DNA from: an uncultured Paraglaciecola sp.
GTDB taxonomy: Bacteria > Pseudomonadota > Gammaproteobacteria > Enterobacterales > Alteromonadaceae
Assembly (NCBI GenBank): GCA_947498355.1
Contig: CANMKA010000013.1
Coordinates: 1-64,000, forward strand
DNA length: 64,000 nt
Reading direction: 5' to 3'
Shown: positions 50,039 through 58,291 of the stretch, piece after piece
Position numbering within the stretch: the first letter of the stretch is position 1
Layout: each line of letters begins with the position of its first letter
Notes under the pieces: model-generated
The model's input: the letters and a program-made list of their open reading frames with translations, nothing else
Databases searched by the model: none
What the model was told of the DNA's origin: nothing
Program-made: the position numbers and the translations under genes

Positions 50039-50768
50039 ATTCTACTTTCCCCAATCTTAATGCCCATATAAAATATATTTACTCCATCAACGAACCGCAG
50101 ACATGAACGCGAAGCGGTCACGTCGGATTCAAAAATTCGTCTGGAACGAATTTAAACAGCCGCAGGCTGGCCCGAAGGGTGGAGTACAGGATGTACGGAA
50201 TAAATCCTCTCACACCGACCAATTCTACTTTCCCCAATCTTAATGCCCATATAAAATATATTTACTCCATCAACGAACCGCAGACATGAGCGAGAAGCGG
50301 TCACGTCGGATTCAAAAATTCGTCTGGAACGAATTTAAACAGCCGCAGGCTGGCCCGAAGGGTGGAGTACAAGATGTACGGAATAAATACTCTCACACCG
50401 ACCAATTCTACTTTCCCCAATTTTAATACCCATATAAAATATATTTACTCCATCAACGAACCGCAGACATGAGCGCGAAGCGGTCACGTCGGATTCAAAA
50501 GTTCGTCTGGAACGAATTTAAACAGCCTCAGGCTGGCCCGAAGGGTGGAGTACAGGATGTACGGAATACATCCTCTCACACCGACCAATTCTACTTTCCC
50601 CAATCTTAATGCCCATATAAAATGTATTTACTCCATCAACGAACCGCAGACATGAACGCGAAGCGGTCACGTCGGATTCAAAAATTCGTCTGGAACGAAT
50701 TTAAACAGCCGCAGGCTGGCCCGAAGGGTGGAGTACAGGATGTACGGAATAAATCCTCTCACACCGAC
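50019..50768 (+). repeat. Four 183-bp tandem repeats, each starting with the tRNA-Pro 3' end
   Basis: Units at 50019-50201, 50202-50384, 50385-50567 and 50568-50750, plus a partial unit to 50768. The period is exactly 183 bases each time, with only scattered substitutions. Unit 1 begins inside the real tRNA; each later unit begins with the tRNA's terminal 20 nt (AAATCCTC...CCGACCA, 0-1 mismatch). Each unit contains a perfect hairpin AAATTCGT-CTGGA-ACGAATTT, a small AGCC-GCA-GGCT hairpin and a 41-46 codon frame. Architecture matches the E. coli tyrT repeats that yield rtT RNA. Confidence 0.96.
50103..50243 (+). other. Possible 46-codon basic micro-ORF, repeated in each 183-bp unit
   Basis: ATG to TAA, encoding a peptide beginning MNAKRSRRIQKFVWNEFK and running through the tRNA-derived segment (SSHTDQ). 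Equivalent frames lie at 50286-50426, 50469-50609 and 50652-50777 (the last ends early at 41 codons). All four are open. There is no clear ribosome site, and copies differ by both silent and replacement changes (A3E, N2S, K34T, S35Y), so coding is unproven. The E. coli tyrT repeats likewise contain a frame for a small basic protein (Tpr). Confidence 0.3.
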
Positions 50769-50878
50769 ATACATTAATTGCGTCTAATGGTATTGTCACA
50801 ATTTTGACCTTACTATCCTAAAAGCTATGGCAAACAAGGTTATGATTACGCAGGCATTATATCAATATGGAGAGTCCC

Positions 50879-51199
50879 ATGAATCAATGTACTAACTGTG
50901 GTAAAAAAGTAAGCTTTGGAGATATTGTTAAAGCGGGTTTACCTCATTTAATTTCGTGTGGGCAATGTAATTCAAAGTTAAAGTTCAATATTAATAAATA
51001 CGTTGAATATCCAATCATTATCTTGTTATTGCTAGTGACCATGTGGTTTGCGTATCTTACTGGCACTTATTTTATTGATAACGATATTTTGCCCTTTAGG
51101 CGTAGTTCTATAATGTTTGGTTCATTTATATCTTGTGCGTTAATACTTGAGCTTGTTTTTGCTGGTTGGTTATTGAAGTTTAAAAAAGTAGTAGAGTAG
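50879..51199 (+). CDS. Small zinc-ribbon membrane protein, unknown function
   Basis: 106 residues. An N-terminal C4 zinc-ribbon candidate has CTNC and CGQC pairs about 20 residues apart; two membrane helices follow at about 47-66 and 77-100, ending in a basic LKFKKVVE. GGAG at 50869-50872 fits the ATG at 50879 rather than an upstream in-frame ATG at 50867. I do not recognise a named family. It stands alone after the repeat array. Confidence 0.7.
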   Translation: MNQCTNCGKKVSFGDIVKAGLPHLISCGQCNSKLKFNINKYVEYPIIILLLLVTMWFAYLTGTYFIDNDILPFRRSSIMFGSFISCALILELVFAGWLLKFKKVVE

Positions 51200-51332
51200 G
51201 CCCTCTAGCAAGCCAGCAATTGGGGTGTGATGAGCTATGAAAATATAGTGAGTAGCAAACGTAAAAACCGAATTCAGGCTTGTAAGGTGAATTTGAAAAG
51301 ACTTAAACGTTATTGAATAACGGTTGGATTTT

Positions 51333-51373
51333 TATCCCTATCAAGCCGGTGTGAGCCAAGCTTGAAAGGGATA
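51333..51373. other. Stem-loop downstream of the VCBS lipoprotein gene
   Basis: TATCCCT-a-TCAAGC, 13-base loop, GCTTGA-a-AGGGATA. It lies 27 bases past the stop of the minus-strand operon. There is no T-run on the minus side, so it may stabilise the mRNA end rather than be a classical terminator. Confidence 0.5.
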
Positions 51374-51399
51374 ATCAGATTACGTGGTTAAAATTGAAG

Positions 51400-53151
51400 T
51401 TACGGCATCGCCAAAGGCCCTACTTTTGTGCCTGTCGTTGCTGAGTTTTGAATATCTAAATCGATTACTGTACCTTCTGCAAGATCGTCAAAGGACTGCG
51501 TGTAGATTTGGTTAGTACCGGCTACGTCAGAATAAATAACATAATCGTCGACGTTGACAGGACCTGAGTCTGCTCCAGTAGAAACCTGCATATGTCTCAT
51601 ACCAATATCAACTATAAACGCTGCAATACTCAGAGACTCAAAAAATTCGCCAGAAATTTGTCCACCGGGAGACGTAATAGGTTCACCATCAATAGACAAA
51701 GATATAACTGTCTTTCCACCATTTTTGGTTTCTGGAGTCGCATCCCATGTAAAGGCTATGTCAAACCATTCGCCCGGTGTATGTGTTTGGTCTAAAGTAA
51801 AGTTTGCTCTGCTACCCGCTCCATCAATTAACATTAGCCTACCGTCACTTTTCAGGGTTAATGCAGCCAATGTACGTTTATTATCGGCATTAAAGTTGCG
51901 CCCGAAGAATATAACTTGTGCATCTTTAGTACCTGAAGCTGCATAATTAACCTTTAGAGTCATTTTACCAGCGACCAAAGTTTGGTTGTCCGGCATATTA
52001 ATTCTAAATATTGAATCCGAGCTTGTTCCGCCTATTTCGGCCGTTAAGTTACCGCCAACTAAGGGCTCAATTATGATTGGAATAACTGCATTAGTGCCAT
52101 CTACGGAAGATACAGTGAACTCATCCATTAATACATCTGGTACAGTCACGCCGTCGCCTCTATGGTCTATAATCGCTGGTAATTCACCATTTAGGGTGTA
52201 TGTCCAATCCCCATTTTCAGCAATTGAATAGGTCCCGTAAGTAGAGGTCATATTCTCTATCACTTCAAATCGCTCTTGATCAAAGTTAGGATCGGTAATG
52301 GTTAGGGTACCTTGTGCATCTGGGGCATTAATATTGACAAACACCTCAGGGTTTAGCACTGGATCTTCACCCTCAGCCGGTTCCTCATCTGCGGCACCTG
52401 GAATACTGTCAATATCAGCAGGCACTAATTCTGAGCCTGTAATAGTGATGGTAACTGGCCCTTGTGTGCCATCGAGAGAGGTAAGTAAGAACGTATCTTC
52501 TAATGTTGGCGGGGTATCGACTTCGCCAACATAGTTCAACGCAATAGCATCTGGTTGAGTTTCATCTAAATCATATTCCCAAACACCAGTATCTGTATCA
52601 AAGGTAACTGTACCGAACGTAGCGACGACCACTTGATCTGGCTCAAACCCTACTTCAGCAGGGTTTGGATCGGTAACGGTTACGGTACCACTAACTGTGC
52701 CTGTATCGAACAGCACTGAGGCGCTTGTTTGACGGCCAAATGTTGCTGGTACATCGATTCCATCGATTGTTACAGCAATAGAATCGGTTGAACCATCAAC
52801 TGTGGTGAACATAAATGGTACTTCAACCAAGCTTGGCAAGTCAGAGCTAACCAATGCTTGCACTGCAGCATTTTGTTGATCCAAAGTATATGTCCACTCG
52901 CCAGCAGCATTGATAAAGAAACTACCATAGGTGCCAACTGTCGTTTCGGGGAAAATTAGGGACTCGCCACGATTGGGATCGTTGACTACTATTCGGCCAC
53001 TGGCATTAGGTATTTGGGCCTTAGTTGCAGTAGCGGTTCGTTCGCCAGAAATTTCGGGAGGTGCTTGCGTTGTTGTCGAATCATTGTCGTCACTACCTCC
53101 ACAAGCAGACAAGGCTGCTAGGATGGATAGAGTTAGCAAGTGTTTTTTCAT
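51400..53151 (-). CDS. VCBS-repeat lipoprotein with C-terminal LamG-like domain
   Basis: 583 residues from the ATG at 53151, which has AAGGAA upstream (frame open seven codons further). Lipoprotein signal with Cys17 (ALSAC). Three VCBS-type repeats lie at about 38-131, 137-239 and 270-362, each with a (T/N)DPN...TYG(T/S)...G.W.Y.L...DGT pattern. A C-terminal jelly-roll-like domain (367-583) has TPGEWFDIAFTWD and DYVIYSD. The mature start CGGSDDND is acidic. The C-terminal domain is paralogous to that of the neighbouring protein. Last gene of a TonB receptor operon; a surface glycan-binding role is inference. Confidence 0.8.
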   Translation of the reverse strand: MKKHLLTLSILAALSACGGSDDNDSTTTQAPPEISGERTATATKAQIPNASGRIVVNDPNRGESLIFPETTVGTYGSFFINAAGEWTYTLDQQNAAVQALVSSDLPSLVEVPFMFTTVDGSTDSIAVTIDGIDVPATFGRQTSASVLFDTGTVSGTVTVTDPNPAEVGFEPDQVVVATFGTVTFDTDTGVWEYDLDETQPDAIALNYVGEVDTPPTLEDTFLLTSLDGTQGPVTITITGSELVPADIDSIPGAADEEPAEGEDPVLNPEVFVNINAPDAQGTLTITDPNFDQERFEVIENMTSTYGTYSIAENGDWTYTLNGELPAIIDHRGDGVTVPDVLMDEFTVSSVDGTNAVIPIIIEPLVGGNLTAEIGGTSSDSIFRINMPDNQTLVAGKMTLKVNYAASGTKDAQVIFFGRNFNADNKRTLAALTLKSDGRLMLIDGAGSRANFTLDQTHTPGEWFDIAFTWDATPETKNGGKTVISLSIDGEPITSPGGQISGEFFESLSIAAFIVDIGMRHMQVSTGADSGPVNVDDYVIYSDVAGTNQIYTQSFDDLAEGTVIDLDIQNSATTGTKVGPLAMP

Positions 53152-53238
53152 TATTTTTTCCTTATTGCGCATTCTTTGTCTGTAACAGGCGACCTACAGG
53201 TCACCTGATTTATACTAAGAAACTTTGATGGCTTGAAT

Positions 53239-54759
53239 TTATAGATCGCGTACGACTGTGATGTTATCAGTGGTAACCAGTTCATAGCGTTGCTCATCAG
53301 TCGCCGTTACTGCGTCGCCATCACTGCTATTTACAAAGCTGTCTTCAAACACTGGCGTGTCGAATCTAAGATCAGCATTAATGTCCGTATACAGCTTGAT
53401 ATCATCAATCAACATGGCACCTACACCGCCTGTTTCAGCGTTTCCTTGAATAAAGAAGCGAATTTCTTGCATACATCTAAATAAACGAGCCGATCCGACA
53501 GTTTGGGCAACGATAGTATTATTCGGGCCTGATGGCACTGCGCCATGTGGAGAGGTCACGGCCACATCGTCAAGTGACAGAGTGATAAAGGTTCTGCTCA
53601 GTGTACTGTTAAATTCCCACGTCATAACAAAATCAGCCCACTCTCCAGGAATAAACATTTGGTCGAATACAACTCGTTCAGTAATAAACCGATTGTTTGC
53701 ATCTCTTGCATAGTCAGCACTGCCGTTTGCATAAGACCCCCCTGGCGAAATTTGGGCCGACCACATTTCAAATGTTCCGTCTGGCTGAATAAAGAACTGG
53801 GCAAGACGTCTATTGTCACCGCCGCCGTTATTATTGCCGTTCCAAGGACCACAGGTCATACCGAATTTCGCTTCTGACATGAGATCTTCAGTTGTTCTGG
53901 CTCTAAATGTGATGACCCCATCCGCTACATCGGAAGGTTGCAGGCCATCTTGTAAGAAGTTAATCGCAAAGACACTGGTTTGGTCTGTCTCGCTGGGTAT
54001 ATTTACCGCGAAATTTAACGGTGCCCCTGTGATATTTACAGTGAACTCAGCAGTCGTTCCATCAGCAGAGACCACAGTGAAGGTTTCTTGAGTTGAATCT
54101 TCTGGGGTGATCAGTGATTGTAAATCTGGATGTCTATTGTCTAATTCATACTCCCAGCGACCATCAGGACTTATCGTAAAGGTACCAAATTGTGCCTCGC
54201 CAACTGGCTGAAATACCGACTCTTGAAAGTTTGCATCAAATACTAGGGCTTGACCAAAAGCCGATGTAGTAGAAAGAGAAACGTTGGCTACGAAAGCGCC
54301 TCTGAATTCAGCAGGGCTAGTGGCAGGTGTCCCATTTATAATAATGGTTAAGTTCTGTGTGGTGCCATCTAACGAGGTTATGGTGAGTACGTCAGTTAAG
54401 CTCGCCTCGGGGTTGCCTTGCAGCGCTGCAACCTCAGGATTGGTTTCGTCTAAATCGTAGGTCCATGCGCCATCATTCGACTCATTCATAGTGAATGTCC
54501 CGTATACGGCCTCAGGTACTTGCGAGAAATCAATTTCAGCTTCACCAAAATTTACATCTGTCAGGCCTACTGTGCCCGAAGCGGAACCATGACCAAAGGT
54601 TACGTTGACTTCGAACGTTTCACCCGTTACACCATCAAACGTGACGTTGGTTTGAAAGCTACTATTAAAAGTAGCAGGGACTTGCAGTGCTTCGCTATTG
54701 TCTAGGTCACACGCAGAAAAAGCCGCGACCATAGATAAAGCTAGAATTTGTTTTTTCAT
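53239..54759 (-). CDS. VCBS-repeat lipoprotein, paralogue
   Basis: 506 residues; lipoprotein signal with Cys17 (AFSAC) followed by Asp at +2. Two VCBS-type repeats at about 50-143 and 153-245 (TDVNF, VYGTFTMN, GAWTYDLDETNPEVAAL; FGTFTISPDGRWEYELD). The C-terminal domain (248-506) shares PGEWADFVMTWE, ISLS-like and TSP.G segments with its neighbour but has a longer insert containing a Gly/Asn-rich loop (GNNNGGGDN). Between the TonB receptor and the other lipoprotein on the same strand. In E. coli Asp at +2 favours inner-membrane retention; the rule may not hold here. Confidence 0.8.
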   Translation of the reverse strand: MKKQILALSMVAAFSACDLDNSEALQVPATFNSSFQTNVTFDGVTGETFEVNVTFGHGSASGTVGLTDVNFGEAEIDFSQVPEAVYGTFTMNESNDGAWTYDLDETNPEVAALQGNPEASLTDVLTITSLDGTTQNLTIIINGTPATSPAEFRGAFVANVSLSTTSAFGQALVFDANFQESVFQPVGEAQFGTFTISPDGRWEYELDNRHPDLQSLITPEDSTQETFTVVSADGTTAEFTVNITGAPLNFAVNIPSETDQTSVFAINFLQDGLQPSDVADGVITFRARTTEDLMSEAKFGMTCGPWNGNNNGGGDNRRLAQFFIQPDGTFEMWSAQISPGGSYANGSADYARDANNRFITERVVFDQMFIPGEWADFVMTWEFNSTLSRTFITLSLDDVAVTSPHGAVPSGPNNTIVAQTVGSARLFRCMQEIRFFIQGNAETGGVGAMLIDDIKLYTDINADLRFDTPVFEDSFVNSSDGDAVTATDEQRYELVTTDNITVVRDL

Positions 54760-54853
54760 TTTTTTGATCCTATAAAACTTTTATACCTAACCAAGTTGTG
54801 CCTGCTAAAAATGTTATGTGCTAGCAGGCAGCGCTTGGTAACATCGCGGCCTA

Positions 54854-57800
54854 TTAGAAATTGTAACTTAGGCTAGCAGAATAAATTCTACCCGCAAAAC
54901 GCACACGACTAATGGCTTCTGGGTTTCCGCCTATGAACTCTTTTTCTTCACGATTATTTAAGTTGAAGGCTCTAACATTCGCCCGTAGTTTTTTCGTGAT
55001 TCGATAAGAAATAGAAGCATCTAGGCGTCCACCAGAGGTCTGTGTTCTGTCTTCAGTCCCCAAGAAGTTTCCTAATCCAGTCGATCTTAATAATTTTTCG
55101 TCTTGCCAGTTGTAAGCTAAACGCAAACTAAATCCATCATTTTCATAATAGCCAATGATGTTGGCGGTATGGGGTGAGATACGAGCAAGCGTTTGAGTTC
55201 CGTTGGTGTCTATTTCGACCTTGGTGAAATTAATTACACCACCAAAACCGTTCCATGGGTAAGGTAAAAAGTCTAAGTTTTGCTGAATGGCCAATTCATA
55301 CCCCGTTAGTTCGAGAGGGATAGCGCTATTAAAGGTTTCGGTAATGCGAACGGTTCGGTTGGTAACTATGGTGCCGTCATCGTCCTCAAAATCACCAATT
55401 TCCTGACATAAACCATTTGGGGTTCCGTCGTTTATTAACTCAACTTCGCCAATATCAAAACGTTCGTTGTCGCCTACTGGGCATATTCTTCGAGTCAATA
55501 TGGTTCCGTCAATATCTTTCTTAAAGAATCCTATAGACAAAGCAGACCCTTCACGGTTGTACCAAGAAAGAGTGAAATCTAAATTGTTTGAGGTATACGG
55601 CAATACTTCAGCTTTGGCGTTTTCTAAAATCACCCTGTTGCCATTGTTTTCGAACCTGGGGCTTGGCGTTTGTGATAATAGGTTAGGGCGAACTAGGGCT
55701 TTAGAGAAGGCGCCACGCAACACTACATCATCTGTCAGCTCTAGAGATATATTGAATGAAGGTAAGGTGTGCTCGTAGTCTGTTTCGACTAACACAGCGA
55801 TACCTTGACCATCTTGGTCGAAGCCTTGGCCGATAACGTCATTAGTGGTTTCAACATATCTCACACCGGCATTACCTGTATAGGCTATGTTACCCAGTTC
55901 CCCTTCAAAATCACCCATTGCATAAACTGCATTAATGGCTTGGTCGGCAAAAAAGTTATTACGGAACAATTCATTTAGGCCGAACGTTGGCTCGTTAACC
56001 CGATTATCTAATTTGACCGGAAAGCCAGTTGGGTCAGCTATATCAAAGTCAGTGATTGGTTCCCCAGTGTTGGGATCTAGAGGATTTAAGCCTTCTTGCA
56101 CTAATTCTGCTAAGTTTCTTGAATCTAGAACTCGCCAGCCCTCACCTGAACGAATATGGCCGGCAAAATCGCCGTTGAAAAATTCTGCTTGGCCGTCTGA
56201 GGTAAGACCGTCTCTGAATAATACCTCTTCATTAATTTGTGACAGGTTAACTCCCCCTGCACCTACTCGACTATCAACAGCTTCAACGGTTTCCCGTGAG
56301 TGGCGGGCACCAAATTTAACGCTTGTTAACTTAAATGCATCGGCACCGATGTCAACATAGCGCTGAAAATTGATTTCACCCGATTCAAACTCACGGTTAG
56401 GGCGATTCACCCTGCCATTGACGAAATACTGAACCCGTCTTCCTAAAAAGCTATTTAAAACGTCTGCACGAGCCTCCGCTTGAGCGGTTCTTGCCGCTAG
56501 TTCATCAGGTGTAAGCAAGTCGAGTTGTTCTTGAGTAAGCTCCGCTGGGGCATCTGGTAAAAAACCCTCAGGTAAATCATTAATGTCAATCGGGTTAAGC
56601 TGTGCGTCTAGGTCACTACTAAAAGAAGAAAGGGGTACACTCCTCCAACCATTTTCAAAGCGTCGAAACGAATTATCGCCGAGATCGAATAAGCGTTCTC
56701 CGGTCTCTGGATCAGTTTGTTGAAAAAAACCATTCACGTCAGAATACACATAGTCGTCAAAACCGGTTATCGACGTAAAAGCGTTTTGTAAATCACCATT
56801 GCCGGTATTGATGACTGCCGTGACCCCTGTTGGGCCAAATCGCTGGTTATTTAACCCAGTGTCTAAATTTGTGGCTCTTTGATTATTTCTACCTGTGGTG
56901 TGTCGAAGATCTAACCCTTGGTTAACGCCTTCGCTGTCGGCTGTTGATTTGCTGATTGTACCGTCAATAATCCAATCGCCAGCGGCATAATCGGCATACA
57001 AAAAGATACCTTTTGCCTCTTCTTTTGTAGAGGTTAGACGATTAGTTAGCTGTAGCGATGCATTCGTTAGTTCGGCATGTGGGATGGCATATACTGGAAT
57101 AAAGGCTAGATCTTCGCTATGAATGCTAGGGTCATAAGCTGGGTTTGGCTGTGACTCAAGGCGAATTGGCGCGCCAAGGGGGGTTACGCGCTCAAGGTCA
57201 GTTTGAGGGTTTCGACCTTGTTCATCGCTTCTATCAGAACTATCAATATTGACCGATATCTCTTCTGAGTTACTTTCACCCAGATTTCGGTTCGCATAGA
57301 GAAAGTTCACACCTAATTTTAAGGCGTCAGTCACTTGGTATTCGATATTACCTGTAGCTGAAATACGGTCGCCTCGAGCATTTTCTGTTACTTGCCCTGC
57401 TCTGCCTATCACATTAATGATAGAAAGGGGATCATTAATTCCGTTGGCAGCCTTGTATGCGTTTAAATCTTCGGCGCTTATGAAAGTAGAGTATACTGGT
57501 GCATTCTCATAGATTTTATTTAGTGGCGTGTAGCGAGTAAAGTTCGCGGTGTCACGCCGGAAGTTTTGCTCAGAACCAGCCACTTTAAATGCAACCGCTA
57601 ACTTATCTTTGATTAGGTGTTTTGACCCTGACGCTGCAAAACTCTGGTTAAAGGTATCAGCCAGTTCTTCGTAGCGAGTACCAATATTAACTGAGTAGCG
57701 GCCATCTCTTTTACCTAGGGCTCGCTGTAGTTTTTTATCAATGATGCCGGCAATTCCGCCTTCTTGTAAATCTGCAGTAGGAGACTTAACAACGGTTACA

Positions 57801-58291
57801 CCATCAAATACACGGGCTTCAAATACACCAAAAGGATTAGCGCTGCCGACTACACCTTGGCTTCTACTAGGCGTTGAAAATGATTGGCCTTCAGCGGTGG
57901 TTTTGGCAAAACCACCGGGCAATCCGCGCAAGGTTATCTCAGAGTTTCGGCTTCCATCGTCTGTGTTTAGCTGAACACCAGGAATCGCTTGTAGCGCTTC
58001 ACCCAAGTCCAAGGCAGGTAGAGCATCTAAATCCTTAGCGGATATCGCATCGACAATAGACGAAGCAAATCGTTTAGTATTTAGCGCGTCCTCCAACGAG
58101 CTTCTTACTCCGCTTACTTCAATAACCTCGATTGAATTATCTTTTTCAGGCTCGCCATCAATTGAGGATTTAACTTCTTGTGCTATTATTGATGGACTAA
58201 ATAGAGCGAGTAGAAGACTGGCTGAGCCGCCAATCAAGGCGGCATTATGTGTGTGTTTTGCACGTCTGTATTTTTTTTTAGAGCTAATCAT
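54854..58291 (-). CDS. Large TonB-dependent receptor
   Basis: 1145 residues, among the larger TonB-dependent receptors and of the Xanthomonas/Caulobacter-like type (TIGR01782 style). Basic N-terminus and signal (ASLLLALFSPSIIAQE), then VIEVSGVRSSLEDALNTKR, typical of this group. Plug domain with DALPALDLGEALQAIPGVQL, EITLRGLPGGFA, DGVTVVKSPTADLQEGGIAGIIDKK in parts; long barrel ending SASLSYNF. No STN domain. First gene of a three-gene operon with two VCBS lipoproteins; carbohydrate cargo is inferred from neighbours. Confidence 0.92.
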   Translation of the reverse strand: MISSKKKYRRAKHTHNAALIGGSASLLLALFSPSIIAQEVKSSIDGEPEKDNSIEVIEVSGVRSSLEDALNTKRFASSIVDAISAKDLDALPALDLGEALQAIPGVQLNTDDGSRNSEITLRGLPGGFAKTTAEGQSFSTPSRSQGVVGSANPFGVFEARVFDGVTVVKSPTADLQEGGIAGIIDKKLQRALGKRDGRYSVNIGTRYEELADTFNQSFAASGSKHLIKDKLAVAFKVAGSEQNFRRDTANFTRYTPLNKIYENAPVYSTFISAEDLNAYKAANGINDPLSIINVIGRAGQVTENARGDRISATGNIEYQVTDALKLGVNFLYANRNLGESNSEEISVNIDSSDRSDEQGRNPQTDLERVTPLGAPIRLESQPNPAYDPSIHSEDLAFIPVYAIPHAELTNASLQLTNRLTSTKEEAKGIFLYADYAAGDWIIDGTISKSTADSEGVNQGLDLRHTTGRNNQRATNLDTGLNNQRFGPTGVTAVINTGNGDLQNAFTSITGFDDYVYSDVNGFFQQTDPETGERLFDLGDNSFRRFENGWRSVPLSSFSSDLDAQLNPIDINDLPEGFLPDAPAELTQEQLDLLTPDELAARTAQAEARADVLNSFLGRRVQYFVNGRVNRPNREFESGEINFQRYVDIGADAFKLTSVKFGARHSRETVEAVDSRVGAGGVNLSQINEEVLFRDGLTSDGQAEFFNGDFAGHIRSGEGWRVLDSRNLAELVQEGLNPLDPNTGEPITDFDIADPTGFPVKLDNRVNEPTFGLNELFRNNFFADQAINAVYAMGDFEGELGNIAYTGNAGVRYVETTNDVIGQGFDQDGQGIAVLVETDYEHTLPSFNISLELTDDVVLRGAFSKALVRPNLLSQTPSPRFENNGNRVILENAKAEVLPYTSNNLDFTLSWYNREGSALSIGFFKKDIDGTILTRRICPVGDNERFDIGEVELINDGTPNGLCQEIGDFEDDDGTIVTNRTVRITETFNSAIPLELTGYELAIQQNLDFLPYPWNGFGGVINFTKVEIDTNGTQTLARISPHTANIIGYYENDGFSLRLAYNWQDEKLLRSTGLGNFLGTEDRTQTSGGRLDASISYRITKKLRANVRAFNLNNREEKEFIGGNPEAISRVRFAGRIYSASLSYNF

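Noticed and set aside
50019..50768. CRISPR array
   Set aside because: The period is 183 bases and whole units are near-identical; there are no short repeats with variable spacers and no cas genes.
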